The translations under genes were made by a program, and so were the position numbers. Positions 1 to 11,312 of a DNA stretch of 64,000 nt are shown in pieces. Position 1 is the first letter of the stretch, and every line of letters starts with the position of its first letter. Under the pieces are notes generated by a model. The model did not search any database. It was given only the letters and a program-made list of their open reading frames with translations, and had not been told where the DNA came from. The stretch comes from Myripristis murdjan (taxonomy: Eukaryota > Chordata > Actinopteri > Holocentriformes > Holocentridae), in contig NC_043990.1 of the NCBI RefSeq assembly GCF_902150065.1, forward strand, positions 427,210 to 491,209. The letters run 5' to 3'.

Positions 1-402
1 GCCTGTCTCTCTGCCTGCCTGTCTGTCTGTCTGCCTGTCTCTCTGTCTGCCTGCCTGTCTCTCTGTCTGCCTGCCTGTCTGTCTCTGTCTGCCTGTCTCT
101 CTCTCTGCCTGCCTGTCTGTCTGTCTGCCTGTCTCTCTGCCTGCCTGTCTGTCTGCCTGTCTCTCTGTCTGTCTGCCTGTCTCTGTCTGCCTGCCTGTCT
201 CTCTGTCTGTCTGCCTGTCTCTCTGTCTGCCTGCCTGTCTCTCTGTCTGCCTGCCTGTCTGTCTGTCTGCCTGCCTGTCTGTCTCTGTCTGTCTGTCTCT
301 CTGTCTGCCTGCCTGTCTGTCTCTGCCCGCCTGTCTCTCTGTCTGCCTGCCTGTCTGTCTCTCTGTCTGCCTGTCTCTCTGTCTGCCTGCCTGTCTGTCT
401 GT
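1..402. repeat. CTGT/CTGC tetranucleotide repeat tract
   Basis: An uninterrupted pyrimidine-rich tract made of CTGT, CTGC and CTCT units fills the first 400 bases and continues past the left edge of the window. No gene is visible in it. Confidence 0.95.
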
Positions 403-1009
403 GTTGGTTTATTTTAGTTTCTTTTCTTCTGAAATGTTTTCATAAATTCCCGTCAGAGGGTAAATGTTTGGTTGGAAGTTTTGTGCAAATGCTTTCCAAG
501 AAATATGACCCCACTCTGCCTGATGGGGGCGCTATAATTAAAGGCCAAAATTTTAAATGTTAAAAAGTCCTGCGTCCTTCACTGTGAGTCTGACTGACTT
601 GACCCTGGCACCGACATGAGTCCTCACTCCACAAATCTGCCTCGAGAACCTGGAGGCTCCGCCATGTTGGATTTTCTGTCATCCTGACTTGTTTTAATTT
701 GTTGTCGTTCAGTTTTTATCGTCTCTAAAGAAATGATCAACATCGTTTCCTTTTTTTTCTCCTTCATATTCAGTAAAAAGGAAAAAACATGATTTTCACA
801 CGAACTTTGATGTGCCGGGTTGGCGTCTGAGGGATTATAGCTGGAATTTTTCATCAGTTTTCATTTTTTATTTCAGTCTCCAGACTGGGTTCTCTGGTCC
901 CAGTTCAGTTGTTGTTGCTGTCAGTGTCAGTGGGAGTCAGTGGTTTTATTCTAATCTGGCTGCTGTTTGTCAGATTAGCTCTTCACTTTGTGAAGGCAGA
1001 GACTCCCAG

Positions 1010-1013
<4 letters not shown>
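403..1013. other. Unique-looking DNA without a recognised gene
   Basis: I see no recognisable coding exon, RNA gene or named repeat here. Short open frames on both strands are low-complexity and match no family I know. Confidence 0.5.

Positions 1014-1015
<2 letters not shown>

Positions 1016-1053
<38 letters not shown>
1016..1053. repeat. (CA)n microsatellite
   Basis: A perfect CA dinucleotide run. Confidence 0.95.
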
Positions 1054-1055
<2 letters not shown>

Positions 1056-1498
1056 ACTGCACTGCAGTTTAGTTTTCCAACAACACATCACTTTTTTCTA
1101 AAGTCTAGTTTTTTTCTATTTCAGTTCAACTCAAATGTTTAAACAGAATATCTTTTCTGTTTTTTTTAAAATGCTAAACTTTGATGTTTTCTTTTTTCAC
1201 ACATGTTCTGCAGGTTTGCTGCCTGATCACCTGATCTCTGCCCGGAGCACTAGACAATGCGATAAGCAAGTTACAAAAAACAAAAAAAAAAACAAAAAAA
1301 CAAACAAACAAACAAAAAAAACCACGTAAAAACATTAAAGCAAGAAGTAAAGAAAAGAGAAAAATACTTGATAATTAGCAAAACAAAATAAAATGTAAAG
1401 TTGATTATTAATAAATTGAGATAAACGGCAGATCAGTGACGCTGGATCAGATTTGTTGGGTTTAAATTCTTTTACAGGATTTTAATGCTGGGTTTCTG

Positions 1499-1499
1499 T

Positions 1500-1573
<74 letters not shown>
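1499..1573. repeat. (CA)n microsatellite
   Basis: A perfect CA run of about 75 bases at the edge of a GC-rich stretch that leads towards the zf-A first exon. Confidence 0.95.
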
Positions 1574-1576
<3 letters not shown>

Positions 1577-1796
1577 ACGAGGCGGAGAACAGAGTGAAGA
1601 ACACGGAGCTTGCCCGGGCCGCGGCTCGGGGGCTTCATGTTTCCGGTGTATTTTGTCTGCTCTGAGGAACCGACCGTAAAGAAATGTTCAGTCGCCATTT
1701 TGGAGGCGTTTCTGTCCGGTGGCACAAACGGCTTCACTTTGCAGAGACACTGCGAAAACTCAGAGCCTCCGCCCGGGCTGATAAAACACCCCGCCG

Positions 1797-1836
1797 CTGG
1801 CCCGGCCCGGCCCGGCCCGGCCCGGCCCGGCCCGGA
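1797..1836. repeat. (CCCGG)n microsatellite
   Basis: A pentanucleotide CCCGG run inside a GC-rich, CpG-rich region of roughly 1.6-2.3 kb. The region looks like a CpG island over the start of the minus-strand zf-A gene. Confidence 0.85.
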
Positions 1837-2103
1837 GACACCCGCCGGGCGGCTCAGCTCTGCTGGCGGGGCGGCAGGTCGCTCTGAGCCGCTGCTTCCG
1901 TGTCGGCCTGCTGGCAGGCTAAGCTAACGGTTAGCCGTCATGCTAATGAGCGCGAGCCCCTGCCGCTCTGATAGAAAATAAAATGAAATAAAATGAAATG
2001 AAATGAAGTGAGGTGAGGGGAGGTGAAGAGAGGGGAGGTGAAGAGCCTGCGGAGCTGCGACAGGAGGGGAAAGCAGTAAAATGTAGGGAGAGTGTGTACC
2101 GAC

Positions 2104-2278
2104 CCTCCGTCTCCAGCGGGCGGATCTCGGGCTTCGCCGCGGCGCCCAGCAGTTTGCGCTGCCGGTCGATCTCCTCCTCGTAGTCGGTCAGAGTCCGCTC
2201 GAACATGCCGATGATCTCCTCCACGGCCAGGGTCAGCCGCTGGTTGACGAAGGCCCGCAGCAGCTCGATGGTGGACAT
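2104..2278 (-). CDS. zf-A: first coding exon of a C2H2 zinc-finger gene (partial)
   Basis: The exon starts MSTIELLRAFVNQRLTLAVE and encodes about 58 residues of the charged helical module found at the N-terminus of many fish C2H2 zinc-finger proteins (R-L-x-x-A-V-E-E-I-I-G-M-F-E-R-T-x-x-D-Y-E-E-E-I-D-R-Q-R-K-L-L, then PEIR). The ATG at 2278 was chosen because it aligns with the starts of zf-C, zf-D, zf-F and zf-H. The exon ends before a GT (2103-2102) in phase 1, as in those genes, and is one codon longer than theirs. The finger-bearing second exon should lie to the left of the window; none is visible between 1 and 2100. A (GT)n run lies just upstream. The exact donor is an inference from the paralogues. 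The gene is presumably a nuclear DNA-binding factor, but its fingers cannot be seen here. Confidence 0.8.
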
Positions 2279-2301
2279 GTTGGACACGGCCGCGCTGCTC
2301 G

Positions 2302-2303
<2 letters not shown>

Positions 2304-2351
<48 letters not shown>
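2304..2351. repeat. (GT)n microsatellite
   Basis: A perfect GT run about 25 bases upstream of the zf-A start codon, so probably in its 5' untranslated region. Confidence 0.9.
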
Positions 2352-2352
<1 letters not shown>

Positions 2353-3000
2353 GGGCCTGAACCTGCTGCCTGTTTGTGTTGTTGTTGCTAGGCAACAGCT
2401 GCTCGTCACCCGGCCAGCTGTTTGCTGAGTCAGCTGGAAGAAAGGAGGCTGAATTATACAGCTGTTACAAAACTTAAATTCATAACAACAACAACAACAA
2501 TAATAACTGAAAAAAATAACTCATGAATTTTGGAGTGCAGCGCGTCTTCCGGTCCAGCAAGGTGGGGGGTGAGGGGCTCTGACCTCTGACCTTTGACCTC
2601 TGAACAATGACCGCTGAGTAATCTGCATCAGCTAAAGTTTGTTTTTCTTATAATCGAGGCGTGACCTGAGAGCTCTGTTTCAGGACAGCATGGTTTCTGC
2701 TGCCACAGCAACATTTTATTTATTGGCGCCATTTTGTTTTCCATATCGACTGGAAAAACAAACAAACAAAACAGTTTGGTCCTTTTACTGCAGAAATTCC
2801 CCCTAACATTATATTTGGTTGCTGTGTTTATAGTAACAAAAATGATCATGTTTTTTTCCATATTAATGTCATTTTACTTGCCAAATCCCACATTCACAAA
2901 TGCAAATTTACCAAAAAACAACAACTAAATTCTTCATATTTATGAAGAAAATGGAACAAAACAAAAAGCTGTCCCAATGTTTTGATGTGATTTTATGGAT

Positions 3001-3085
3001 CTTGTCTCAGTGCTTCTTCTGTCTGTAAGCGATGCTGTTGTCTTCTTTGTGTGATCATGATTTGAAATAAAGATTTACGTAAAAA
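3001..3085 (+). repeat. Dispersed repeat, 3'-end-like part (AATAAA plus A-rich tail)
   Basis: This stretch ends in GAAATAAAGATTTAC followed by an A-rich tract. The same sequence with the same tail recurs at about 62826-62923. It looks like the polyadenylated end of a transcript unit. See the matching TATA-box part at 3278-3441. Confidence 0.6.
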
Positions 3086-3277
3086 AACAAACAAAACAAA
3101 ACAAAACAAACAAACAAAAAAACAACAACACATTTTTTTTTTCTCAATTTTGGACTTTCAAACGAAGGCACGCGCCCTAAACACGTCAGGTTTCGTGTTG
3201 AAGTTTGTTGATGTGTGTTTCCCCGGCGGCTCAGGTGAAGAAACACAACCTGAGTCATGCCGGCCGTCACTGAGCTC

Positions 3278-3441
3278 ATAGTGTTTTACTGACAGCTGTT
3301 TCCACTATTCTGTCCCCCTCATTGTGTATAAATAGGGAGGACAAAAAAATCAGTATAATGCAGTCCAGTAGCAGACCTCTGCAAACTACAACCTCAGTAA
3401 TAAACACAGAATTAAAGTGACACATTCTGCACAATGTCAAC
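3278..3441 (+). repeat. Dispersed repeat with TATA box (copy 1)
   Basis: About 160 bases here match 62235-62400 in the same orientation. Both contain TATAAATAGGGAGGACAAAA and, downstream, a shared block beginning TGCAGTCCAGTAGCAGACCT. It resembles a small promoter unit. No protein was recognised downstream. Confidence 0.65.
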
Positions 3442-3479
3442 AGCGCATTGTCTCCTTTTCCTCCTGACATGTTAAACAC

Positions 3480-4015
3480 TCGTGATATCCCTAGCAACAC
3501 CCTAGCAACCACTTTAGCAACAAACTAGAAACACCTTAGCAACCACCCAGAACTCCATAGCAACCACCTTGCAACACCTGTGCAACCAGTTTGACTATTT
3601 TAGCAACTACCTAGCAACACCTGAGCAACCACAGTGAATACCTTAGCAATCAGGTAGCAACACTCTAACATCCACTTTAGTAACAAACTAGAACACCATA
3701 GCAACCAACAAGGAACACCTTAGCAACCACCTAGCAACACCTGAACAATCAGCTTGAATATCTTAGCAACACTGTAGCAACCACGTCAACAGCCAACCAG
3801 AACATCACAGTTAGAAAAACCTTAGTAACTACTTGGAACGCCATAGCAACCAACAAGAAACACCATAACAACCGCCCAGAAGACCATGGCAACCATCTAG
3901 CAACACCTGAGCAACCATATTGAATACCTTAGCAACCACCTAGCAACACCTGAACAACCATCCCAGCAGCACACCTGAGCTACACCTTAGCAACCACATA
4001 TTAACAGACCAGTAT
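3480..4015. repeat. Degenerate AGCAACAC/CTTAGCAACCAC minisatellite
   Basis: A long array of diverged units of the type CTTAGCAACCACCTAGCAAC, with CCTGAGCAAC variants, spans about 530 bases. It is non-coding on both strands. Confidence 0.85.
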
Positions 4016-4228
4016 ATTCCAGAAAGCCCAGTTGTTCTGGGAAAACTCCTCCCAGTCTGTTCTGCCACCAAACTCCTGATCTGAGGGTTTCTGGAGAAAT
4101 TAGAAGGTGGTAAATTATATCTGAATCCATGTAAATTCACCAAAGACTCGCCTGTGCTCTGGACGCCGCGCACCCTCCGTCTGTCACTGAAGAAGAACAG
4201 CAGGACAGCAGAACAAAGTCAGCTGAGG

Positions 4229-4233
4229 GGGAG

Positions 4234-4330
<97 letters not shown>
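4229..4330. repeat. (CA)n followed by (GA)n compound microsatellite
   Basis: A CA run is followed directly by a GA run. Open frames through it are artefacts of the repeat. Confidence 0.95.
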
Positions 4331-4331
<1 letters not shown>

Positions 4332-4810
4332 AATGTCAGAGAGTTGAGAATCTTCCTCTAATATTTACATTTCCAGCTGCTGTTTGTTGCTGCTCACATC
4401 AGAAGGATTTTCCTCAGCGCCGGTTCCTCTCTCTGTACCGCTGGGGCAAAATTTAATGTCTCTACCATTTACCATCCCATGGGAAATCACGAAATCATTT
4501 CTGAAGAAGACATAATAACAACACCAACAGCAATAATAATAATTATAGTAATACAGCACAAAACAAGTGAGTCTCTGCTCTATGGGCTTGAACCCCTAAA
4601 AAACAATTACAAGAAATGTATATGTATCATAATGTAAATGAAAAATGTAAACGTCAGATCAGTGATGCTAAACTGACATTAGATTTCTTTTGTTTATATG
4701 TTTGCATGAGGCGCCTGTGTGCAGCCTGAGGCGGAACACCGTGTGGCCGTCTCACGAGATCGTTTTTACCGGGTTTCCCTCTGAATGACGGATCAGGGAG
4801 TGTCTCTGGT

Positions 4811-5245
4811 TTATTGTCGTGTCGCCGGTGAGGAGTCCAGCGCTGCAGCTTCACCGACATACTTTTTAATGTTTTTAATGTTTCTAATATTGGACGGACA
4901 GTAACACCGTCTCCCACCGCCGCGGCAGCTCCTGTGTGGACTCTCATCTGCTTCTTTCTCGCTAAAACTTTCATTGCAAATCGCGCCGCTGAGTGGTTTC
5001 TCTCCGGTGTGAACCCTCGTGTGCCTTTTCAGATCTACTTTCTCACCAAAACTTTTTCCACACATGGCAAAACCAAACGGTTTCTCTCAAGTGTGGCCCT
5101 TGATGTGCCTAACCAGCGCGCCCCTCTCTGTCATCTTTACTGCAAACAGAGCAGCGGTGCGGTTTCTCCCCGTGTGAAACCTCATGTGCGTCTCCAGATA
5201 TTCCTTGAATCCAAACATTTTACTGCAAACATAAGAAAATTACCT
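4811..5245 (-). pseudogene. zf-B: decayed C2H2 zinc-finger exon
   Basis: Read on the minus strand, remnants of at least three fingers are visible: VCSKMFGFKEYLETHMRFHT, then a finger disrupted by a frameshift near 5175 and by an in-frame TGA just before EKPFGFAMCGKSF, then an intact-looking unit ending KRHTRVHTGEKP, and a degraded SGAICNESF unit. The 3' end keeps the family ending YVGEAAALDSS. The final TAA (4813-4811) lies inside an AATAAA (4815-4810), exactly as in the intact gene zf-C. No first exon was found upstream, although the flanking block at 5515-5690 matches intron 1 of zf-H, which suggests a former complete gene. Alternatively it is a partial duplicate that was never functional. 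Confidence 0.85.
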
Positions 5246-5514
5246 CACATTAAGCCAAAAAGAAGATATTTTTCCTGTAACATAACTTAAACGTACTATA
5301 TAATTCTATAGTTTTCTGGACATTTTCTGCAGTTATTTGATCATTTTCCCTTAATTTTCTCCGTCACTTTTTCTTAGCTTTCTTAGTTAATTTCTGGGTG
5401 GTCGTCAGATTTCTTGTGTATAAATGCCTTTCACAAGCATTTAACCTTTTGAAACCTGAGCAATTTGGCTTGATTTCTTTCCAAAACAGGGAAAAAACAA
5501 ATGAGCAACTTGGC

Positions 5515-5690
5515 AAGAAATGATGAGAAAATAGCCGAGCAGCACAGCGCCCCCTCGTGGCTCCTGCAGCGCCTTCAGTCCTGTTCCAGCTGTGTCCGCA
5601 GCCAAAACAACATCCAGATTTTTGAACGGAGTCTGGTTCGTCCCGCCTTTCTCTTCCCACAGGACAGAACGTGACACACACCGCGTGACA
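5515..5690 (-). repeat. Cluster-specific repeat block (copy 1, inverted)
   Basis: On the minus strand this matches the block in zf-H intron 1 (55490-55700) and the block downstream of zf-E (41663-41790). It includes one copy of a CCACGAGGGGGCGCTGTG-type motif. The left arm of the hairpin seen in the other two copies is missing here. Confidence 0.75.
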
Positions 5691-5699
5691 TCACGGGAG

Positions 5700-6297
5700 G
5701 CACGCTGTGACACATGGATGTGACGTCACTTTAAATAATCCCTTGTTATTTTTGTTTGTGTATTTATTTCATTCATAATAAATTAAATTAATATAATTTA
5801 AGTTTTTCTCATATTATTTATCCAGGAGGCTCCCGCTGAGCTCCCAGGGAGTACTGTGGATATTTATTGGTTAATTTTGTGACATGAACAATAATTCTGA
5901 CAATTAATTATATCTATCAGACACATCAATTAGCACAAAGTGCTTAACGATGAGAAATGTCAGAACAACAGCAACACGTGAAGAAGAGGAGCTGAACATC
6001 TGCAGAAACACACAAGTTCAGAACATCTGCAGTCCAGCTGTTCCAGCATCACCGCGTCACCAGGAGAGTCTGAGGCCACAGAGCAGCTGTGCAGCTTCAC
6101 CCTGTTACAGCTCTAATACTGAGGAGGCTGATCGGCTCGGTGCTTTTCTGGAAACTGATGCTGAATGTAAAATGTGCTGCAGGGTTTTGGGAGGCCCTGA
6201 GGACGGAAAAGGGACTTTGTGTCTTCACTGTTTCTGCTGAAGGATTTTACCTCCAACTCGATCGAATCACATCAGATCAACTAACTAGTAACTAATT
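5700..6297. other. AT-rich spacer without a recognised gene
   Basis: A 96-codon open frame at 5950-6240 (+) has no recognisable domain. I see no splice or promoter context for it and do not call it a gene. Confidence 0.45.
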
Positions 6298-6455
6298 CTA
6301 CTAGTATTACTACTACTACTACTACTGATACGACTACTACTGCTTCCTGTACTACTTCAACTGTTGCAACTACTAAGAGAAATAATAATAATAATAATAA
6401 TAATAATAATCATAATAATCATAATCATAATAATAATCATCATCATCATCTTAAT
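6298..6455. repeat. ACT and AAT trinucleotide repeats
   Basis: Interrupted ACT units give way to AAT/CAT units. A comparable trinucleotide-rich tract lies at the matching outer edge of the inverted duplicate at 46350-46570. Confidence 0.85.
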
Positions 6456-6561
6456 ATCTGGCATTAGTGTGTTTGCCTCATCTGTCCGGCAGGTGGCGGT
6501 AACGCGAAACCTTCGCTGTTTTCCAACCCGCCGTTAAACAGCACCACAGAAGAAGAAGCGG

Positions 6562-6573
6562 CAAGATGGCGGC
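6562..6573 (+). promoter_or_regulatory. YY1-like motif upstream of zf-C
   Basis: CAAGATGGCGGC matches the well-known YY1 core (AAGATGGCGGC), which typically sits near transcription starts. The same motif is kept on the opposite strand upstream of zf-F (46242-46253), so it was duplicated with the gene. That it marks the zf-C promoter is an inference. Confidence 0.6.
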
Positions 6574-6657
6574 CGGGCCGTGCGCTCTCTTGTGTGCAGA
6601 GTAAAATGTGCGGGTCGCAGCGCAGCTTCCCCCTGCAGCGGAGCTCCAGGAGACTCT

Positions 6658-6720
6658 GGACGGACTGATGATCCACCTGGACGGACTGATGATCCACCTG
6701 GACGGACTGATGATCCACCT
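6658..6720 (+). repeat. 21-bp tandem repeat, 3 copies
   Basis: Three perfect 21-base units, starting GGACGGACTGATGATCCACC, lie in the 5' region of zf-C. The inverted paralogue zf-F carries five copies at 46053-46157. Confidence 0.9.
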
Positions 6721-6812
6721 GGACGGACTTTGCTTCCTTCGCTGTTTCTCCTGAAGGTTTGGAGCTCAGACTCTCCTCCCGCTGCTCCGCCGAGCTGCTG
6801 CGAGTCAGCAGA

Positions 6813-6903
6813 GCAGAGGAGAGGAGGAGGAGGAGGAGGAGAGAGGTGAGGAGAGGAGAGGAGAGGAGGAGGAGGAGGAGGAGGAGGAGGAGAGGAGGAG
6901 GAG
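6813..6903 (+). repeat. (GGA)n polypurine tract
   Basis: A purine-only GAGGAGG tract lies directly upstream of zf-C exon 1. It is much longer in zf-F (45776-45962). Confidence 0.9.
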
Positions 6904-6958
6904 CGTGTGTCTGCTCTGAAGGACAAAGTGTGGATTTGGAAAATCTCTGTCAGAGGAG

Positions 6959-7720
6959 ATGCGGGACGTGCGGGAGCTGAGGTCGCTGGTCCAGCAGCGA
7001 CTGGCTGCGGCTGCTGAGGAGATATTTGGGCTGTTTGAAAGAACGATAGCAGAGTACGAGGAGGAGAACCGCCGACAGCGCCGCCTGCTGGACGCTGTGC
7101 TCAACCCGGAAGTCAGGCTGCACCCAGCAGGTGGGTCCCGTCCCGCTCCAGTTGCACCGTTTCTCTGCAGTTTCAGTGCAGCTGCGGTCAGAGAGCACAG
7201 AGACAGCAAGAGCTCCCACTCTGCTCCAAATGTCTGGTCACATGTCCTCAACAAGCCGCTCCCGGAGGAACATGATGCTGACAATATTAATATTAATGTT
7301 ATTAGCACTGATGACGTCAGCTCGTCATCCTGTGGGCAGGACTCTGTCACCTGATTTGAACTCAGTCGGTCACATGACCCGCTCTGCACCATCACTGCTG
7401 AATGTGCTGCTGCCTGTCTGGTCTTTTATTGTGAAGGAGCTGGCTCTCTGAAGCTCCTGTTGTCACATATTATTGTTGTTGTTCTGTTCGCACTGAAATG
7501 ACTGTGTCTGATTATGAGGCGTCTCACATGTATTATAACATTCAGTGGGGTTTGGCGCCATCTAGTGGTGATACGTGGCAACTGCACTCACCTGCTTGTT
7601 TTTTGTTTTGTTTTTTCATGCACATGCCCACACAGTTACCCCCAGTTAAATGTTCTGACGTTTTTCTACTATATCAATAGCTGTGATCTGCTCAGGTAAA
7701 CTTACTGTCAGTTTTCGCTA

Positions 7721-7782
<62 letters not shown>

Positions 7783-8549
7783 CAGTGATGCCTCAGCAGC
7801 TGCTGGTGTGTAAAGAAGAGGTTCCCCCTGAGCAGCAGGAGCAGCCCCCCAGTCTGGACCAGGAGGAGCCAGAGCCCCCGCCCATTAAAGAGGAACAGGA
7901 GGAGCTGTGGACCAATCAGGAGGCAGAGCAGCTTCAAGATCTCACCACGTTCCCTGTGAAGAGTGAGGATGATGAAGAGGAAGCTCCGCCCTCACAGTCC
8001 TCTGGGCCTGAGACTGAAGACAGCGGCGATGACTGGAAGGAGACCGGACGACCACAGGAGAAGCTCCTCGTCAGCACCAGCAGATCCAGTATCAAGGAGA
8101 AACCGTTCAGCTGCTCCCTCTGCGGGAAAGGCTTCTCCAAAAAGTGCAGCATGCAGAAGCACGAGGCGCTCCACGAGGCACAGAGGCGCTTCTGTTGCTC
8201 GTTCTGCGGCAGAGGTTTCCGTCTCAAAAGTTACCTGAACACGCACGTGAGGATCCACACCGGGGAGAGACCGTTCAGCTGCTCCGTCTGCAGCAAAAGT
8301 TTCAGCCAGCAGCAGAACTTGGTGAGCCACATGAAGACGCACACCGGGGAGAAGCCGTTCAGCTGCAGCGTCTGCGGGAGGAGGTTCCTCTCTCGCTTCA
8401 GTATGCAGAGACACACGACTCTTCACACGCGAGAGAAACCACACAGCTGCACCGTTTGTGGGAGAAGTTTTAATCAGCGAGGCCAGCTCCGAATCCATCA
8501 GTGTGTCGGTGAAGCTGCACAGATGGACTCCTCATCAACAGGACAATAA
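6959..8549 (+). CDS. zf-C: C2H2 zinc-finger protein, 5 fingers
   Basis: Two coding exons: 6959-7130 and 7786-8549, with a GT-AG phase-1 intron, give 311 residues. Exon 1 encodes the helical module ([20 protein letters not shown] ... ending PEVRLHPA). Exon 2 opens [20 protein letters not shown], then has an acidic linker with [18 protein letters not shown] and [10 protein letters not shown], and from about residue 165 five fingers. Fingers 1-4 have the C-x2-C-x12-H-x3-H form with HTGEKP-like linkers; the last is a C2HC-like unit ending RIHQCVGEA. The fingers should bind DNA in the nucleus; the target is unknown. The start is set by identity with zf-D and zf-F. The stop codon lies inside an AATAAA. 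Intron 1 holds a TG microsatellite ending just before the acceptor and a CTCF-like site. The gene is an inverted paralogue of zf-F in its 5' half. Confidence 0.9.
7553..7568 (-). promoter_or_regulatory. CTCF-like motif in zf-C intron 1
   Basis: On the minus strand the sequence reads CCACTAGATGGCGCCA, a close match to the vertebrate CTCF core. The same site is kept in zf-F intron 1 at 45111-45126. Occupancy is not shown by sequence. Confidence 0.5.
7719..7781 (+). repeat. (TA)n(TG)n microsatellite next to the zf-C acceptor
   Basis: The TG run abuts TTTCAG, the acceptor of zf-C exon 2, and so takes the place of the polypyrimidine tract. TG runs near acceptors can influence splicing in vertebrates. 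Confidence 0.85.
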
Positions 8550-8550
8550 A
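8545..8550 (+). terminator. Poly(A) signal overlapping the zf-C stop codon
   Basis: AATAAA contains the TAA stop of zf-C. The surrounding ACAATAAACTAGAGACA is shared with the zf-D 3' end, and a close variant with zf-B. Confidence 0.7.
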
Positions 8551-10479
8551 CTAGAGACAATAAATTAGAGACACATTGTGAGTGTACGTCATTCATCCAT
8601 CCATCAGAATCATACAAACATTATTGATCTGCAAGGGGAAAATGGGTCACGTGCAGTTGCTCAAATTCTCAAGAGAAGAATTCAGTCACAAGAAATGGAA
8701 ACGAAATGAATATAAGAATATGTGCCTTCCAACTTTGTTAACAAAAAAAAAGGATGTGCATTATGTATAAAGCTGTATCAAAAGTATGCATGAAGTCTGA
8801 ATATGTGCACAAATCCTACAAAACATTTCAACAATAAATACAGAAATAAGAAAATGAGCAGAGATTCCCTCCTCTGGCCCACATGAATGATGAGTCCATG
8901 TGTTTATCTCCTGGTTCCAGACCAGCACAGCACCTGGGTTCTGATTCAAGATGTGTTGCAATTCTACAAGTATTGTGACTCGATATTACGATTTATTGTG
9001 ATGTTTGTTTTCTGAATCCTCCTCTGGTCTGATGAGGCTGTGATTCTCCTAGAGGTCACTAGAGGTCATTTTCTCCAGCTTGGTCCAGTTGGACAAAAGT
9101 CTCTGCCTGCAGTGAAATGGCTGCTATGGGGGCCAACATCATCACACAGGAATCAAATGTGGCTCATTGAATCCACAAGAGTCTCAGCTTTCCAGTCAAA
9201 GCAACTGATGCAGCTCCAAGACTGTTTAGGCCCCAGTCTGCACACACACACCATTTTACAACAGGCCACAAGAACACATGTGGACTGCAGGCTTTGGGGC
9301 CCAAACTGCATGGGATTAGCAGAAGGTGGGCGTGTCTGCAAAGGGGAGAGAACCCATTTACATTCACACAGCTGTCGTGGAATTCTACAGCAAAGATGAA
9401 CAGTCAGATGGTCTTCAGGCCTTTAATGCTGTGACAGCAGGAGAATCACACACACCAAAGCTTGGAGGTAGATTGTCCATGTGACAGAGGTGACAGGAAG
9501 CTTTTAAGGTCTTCAGATTTTACATATACTTTGCATGTGTTACATAGTCAATCAGGTAATAAAGCAATAAAAACTTTCCAGAAACAGGCCTAGTCATAAA
9601 TTCCAGATCACTTCTAAATGAGATAAGCTGGTAGAGGGTCTGATCCATCGCAGATACCACCAGCTTAACTCTGAGGTCATACAAAGGCTAACGCAATACA
9701 TGATTTTAATGGTAAATTCCTTACACAGGTGGAGGTCAGAGGTCAAGGGACCCTGCTGGAGACAGGCAGGCGGGCTTTCCCCCCCTCGCCAACATTTAGC
9801 CAAACTTTGGAGTGATATTTACAACCTAGCATGACAGGCTGGCTAACCAGCAGATTCCTCAGGTCGTCTAATTTCTAGTTCGCTTTAAATTGATTCAGAA
9901 ATCTCTTTTGTTAATTTTCATATCTGTTTTTGCTTTTCTTATTTTCTTATTTTTTTTTTTTTTTTTGGTTGCTAATATGGATTTTTTTCCTCCATCTGTT
10001 TCCACAATCAAGACAAACCAACCCCTGTCTAATAAACAACACAAATCAAAATCCCTTTGTGTCTGTGTCAGAGTCCCTCCGGTGGGGGTCCGGGGCCTCA
10101 GCTCGGGCTCCAGGACATGAACCGCTTAGAAAATCCCTGTTAGAGCTGGACGTCTGCAGCTTCTCCAGAATCAGCCACATCACCCCGCAGGAGCCTGGAC
10201 CTGGTACAGTACATTTGTTATTTTAGCATTTAGTCTTTGACTGATATCTTCTGCGATGTTCATGGAGAACAAAAGTTCCTCAAACATCTTCACTTCTTTA
10301 CCGGACTGACGAACAAAAATAAAAATTTACGGCATTTTGCTAGAATGAAAAATGTAAGAGTGAGAAGGTGCTCGAAAATGACAAATGTGTCATCAGGGTC
10401 AAAAACACAGCACCTCTACAAGGAGGAAATACATTAGTAGTAATCAATGCAAAACAAACAAACAAAAACATATACTAAG
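8551..10479. other. Intergenic DNA without a recognised gene
   Basis: A 119-codon open frame at 9040-9399 (+) and several others lack any recognisable domain. A poly(T) tract lies near 9950-9966. I see no exon with family support. Confidence 0.45.
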
Positions 10480-10605
10480 AAGAAAACAATCTGCTGATTC
10501 TGGCTCAGATCAGCAGGATCTCCTTGTTCCTGTAGAATCTGCTGAGGGGATCAGCTGCAGGCCTGAGACACGGCCAGCAGGGGGCAGCACAGGTGGAGCC
10601 TCGGA
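10480..10605 (+). repeat. Dispersed repeat with CTCF-like motif (copy 1)
   Basis: AGAAAACAATCTGCTGATTC and the following 120 bases match copies at 39488-39715 and 52008-52230, all in the same orientation. This copy carries one CCAGCAGGGGGCAGCACAGG motif; the others carry two. Confidence 0.8.
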
Positions 10606-10758
10606 CAGGAAGGAAAATGACAGGAAAAATATTTAATATATTTAATTATTTGTCGAACATTTATGACTTTAATCTCGGAAATTCTGAGGTTTTTTTTCAC
10701 GGAACATCCCCCGGCTCCTTCCATTGGCCCTAATTTATCGGATGACATGAGCATATCG

Positions 10759-10779
10759 TTGTTGTTGTTGTTGTTGTTG
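10759..10779. repeat. (GTT)n microsatellite
   Basis: A short perfect GTT run. Confidence 0.85.
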
Positions 10780-10911
10780 TTTTTATTTGTTGTTTATTTG
10801 TTTTATTTGTTGATGATGACACGACCGAGTGAAACGTTTCTCTATTGACAACCGTCAGCTGCACATGCGCAGTGCCGATCGGGCAGGACGGGCCGACGGA
10901 GGGCAGCAGTT

Positions 10912-10912
<1 letters not shown>

Positions 10913-10951
<39 letters not shown>

Positions 10952-10970
10952 CACACAGCACACACGCACA
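10913..10970. repeat. (CA)n microsatellite
   Basis: A CA run with a few GCACA interruptions at its right end. Confidence 0.9.
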
Positions 10971-11312
10971 GGCGAACAGGAGGGAGGGACACGAACGCGC
11001 TGGAAAGGTGTGGTTAAGAAAAAGAGTGACAGCAGGTTAAGGAGTAAAATCTGGACCCATTTTAATTTTATTGACAACACAAAGGCGGAGTGTAGAGTTG
11101 TGTGTTGCGTAGTGATTCTGTGTTGTTTCACTTTATTTGTTTAGTAGAAAAAAGTTAAAAGTTTAAAATAGTTGAAGTTCAATTGTAAATAGTTAAAAGT
11201 TTTTTTGGTACACTTTTTTTTTTTTTTTTTTTTTTTTTTACATTAGTAACTCATTTTGCGCATAATTTTACATTATTGTTGGTAATAAGTTAATTTAAGC
11301 AACAAAAAATAT

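Noticed and set aside
2628-2928. Overlapping frames on both strands near 2.7 kb
   Set aside because: Low-complexity A/T-rich sequence without family support.
9040-9399. A 119-codon frame as a possible gene
   Set aside because: No domain, no exon signals and no paralogue in the window.
10070-10210. Possible coding exon with donor at CCTG/GTACAG
   Set aside because: Both frames tried contain stops or match no family.
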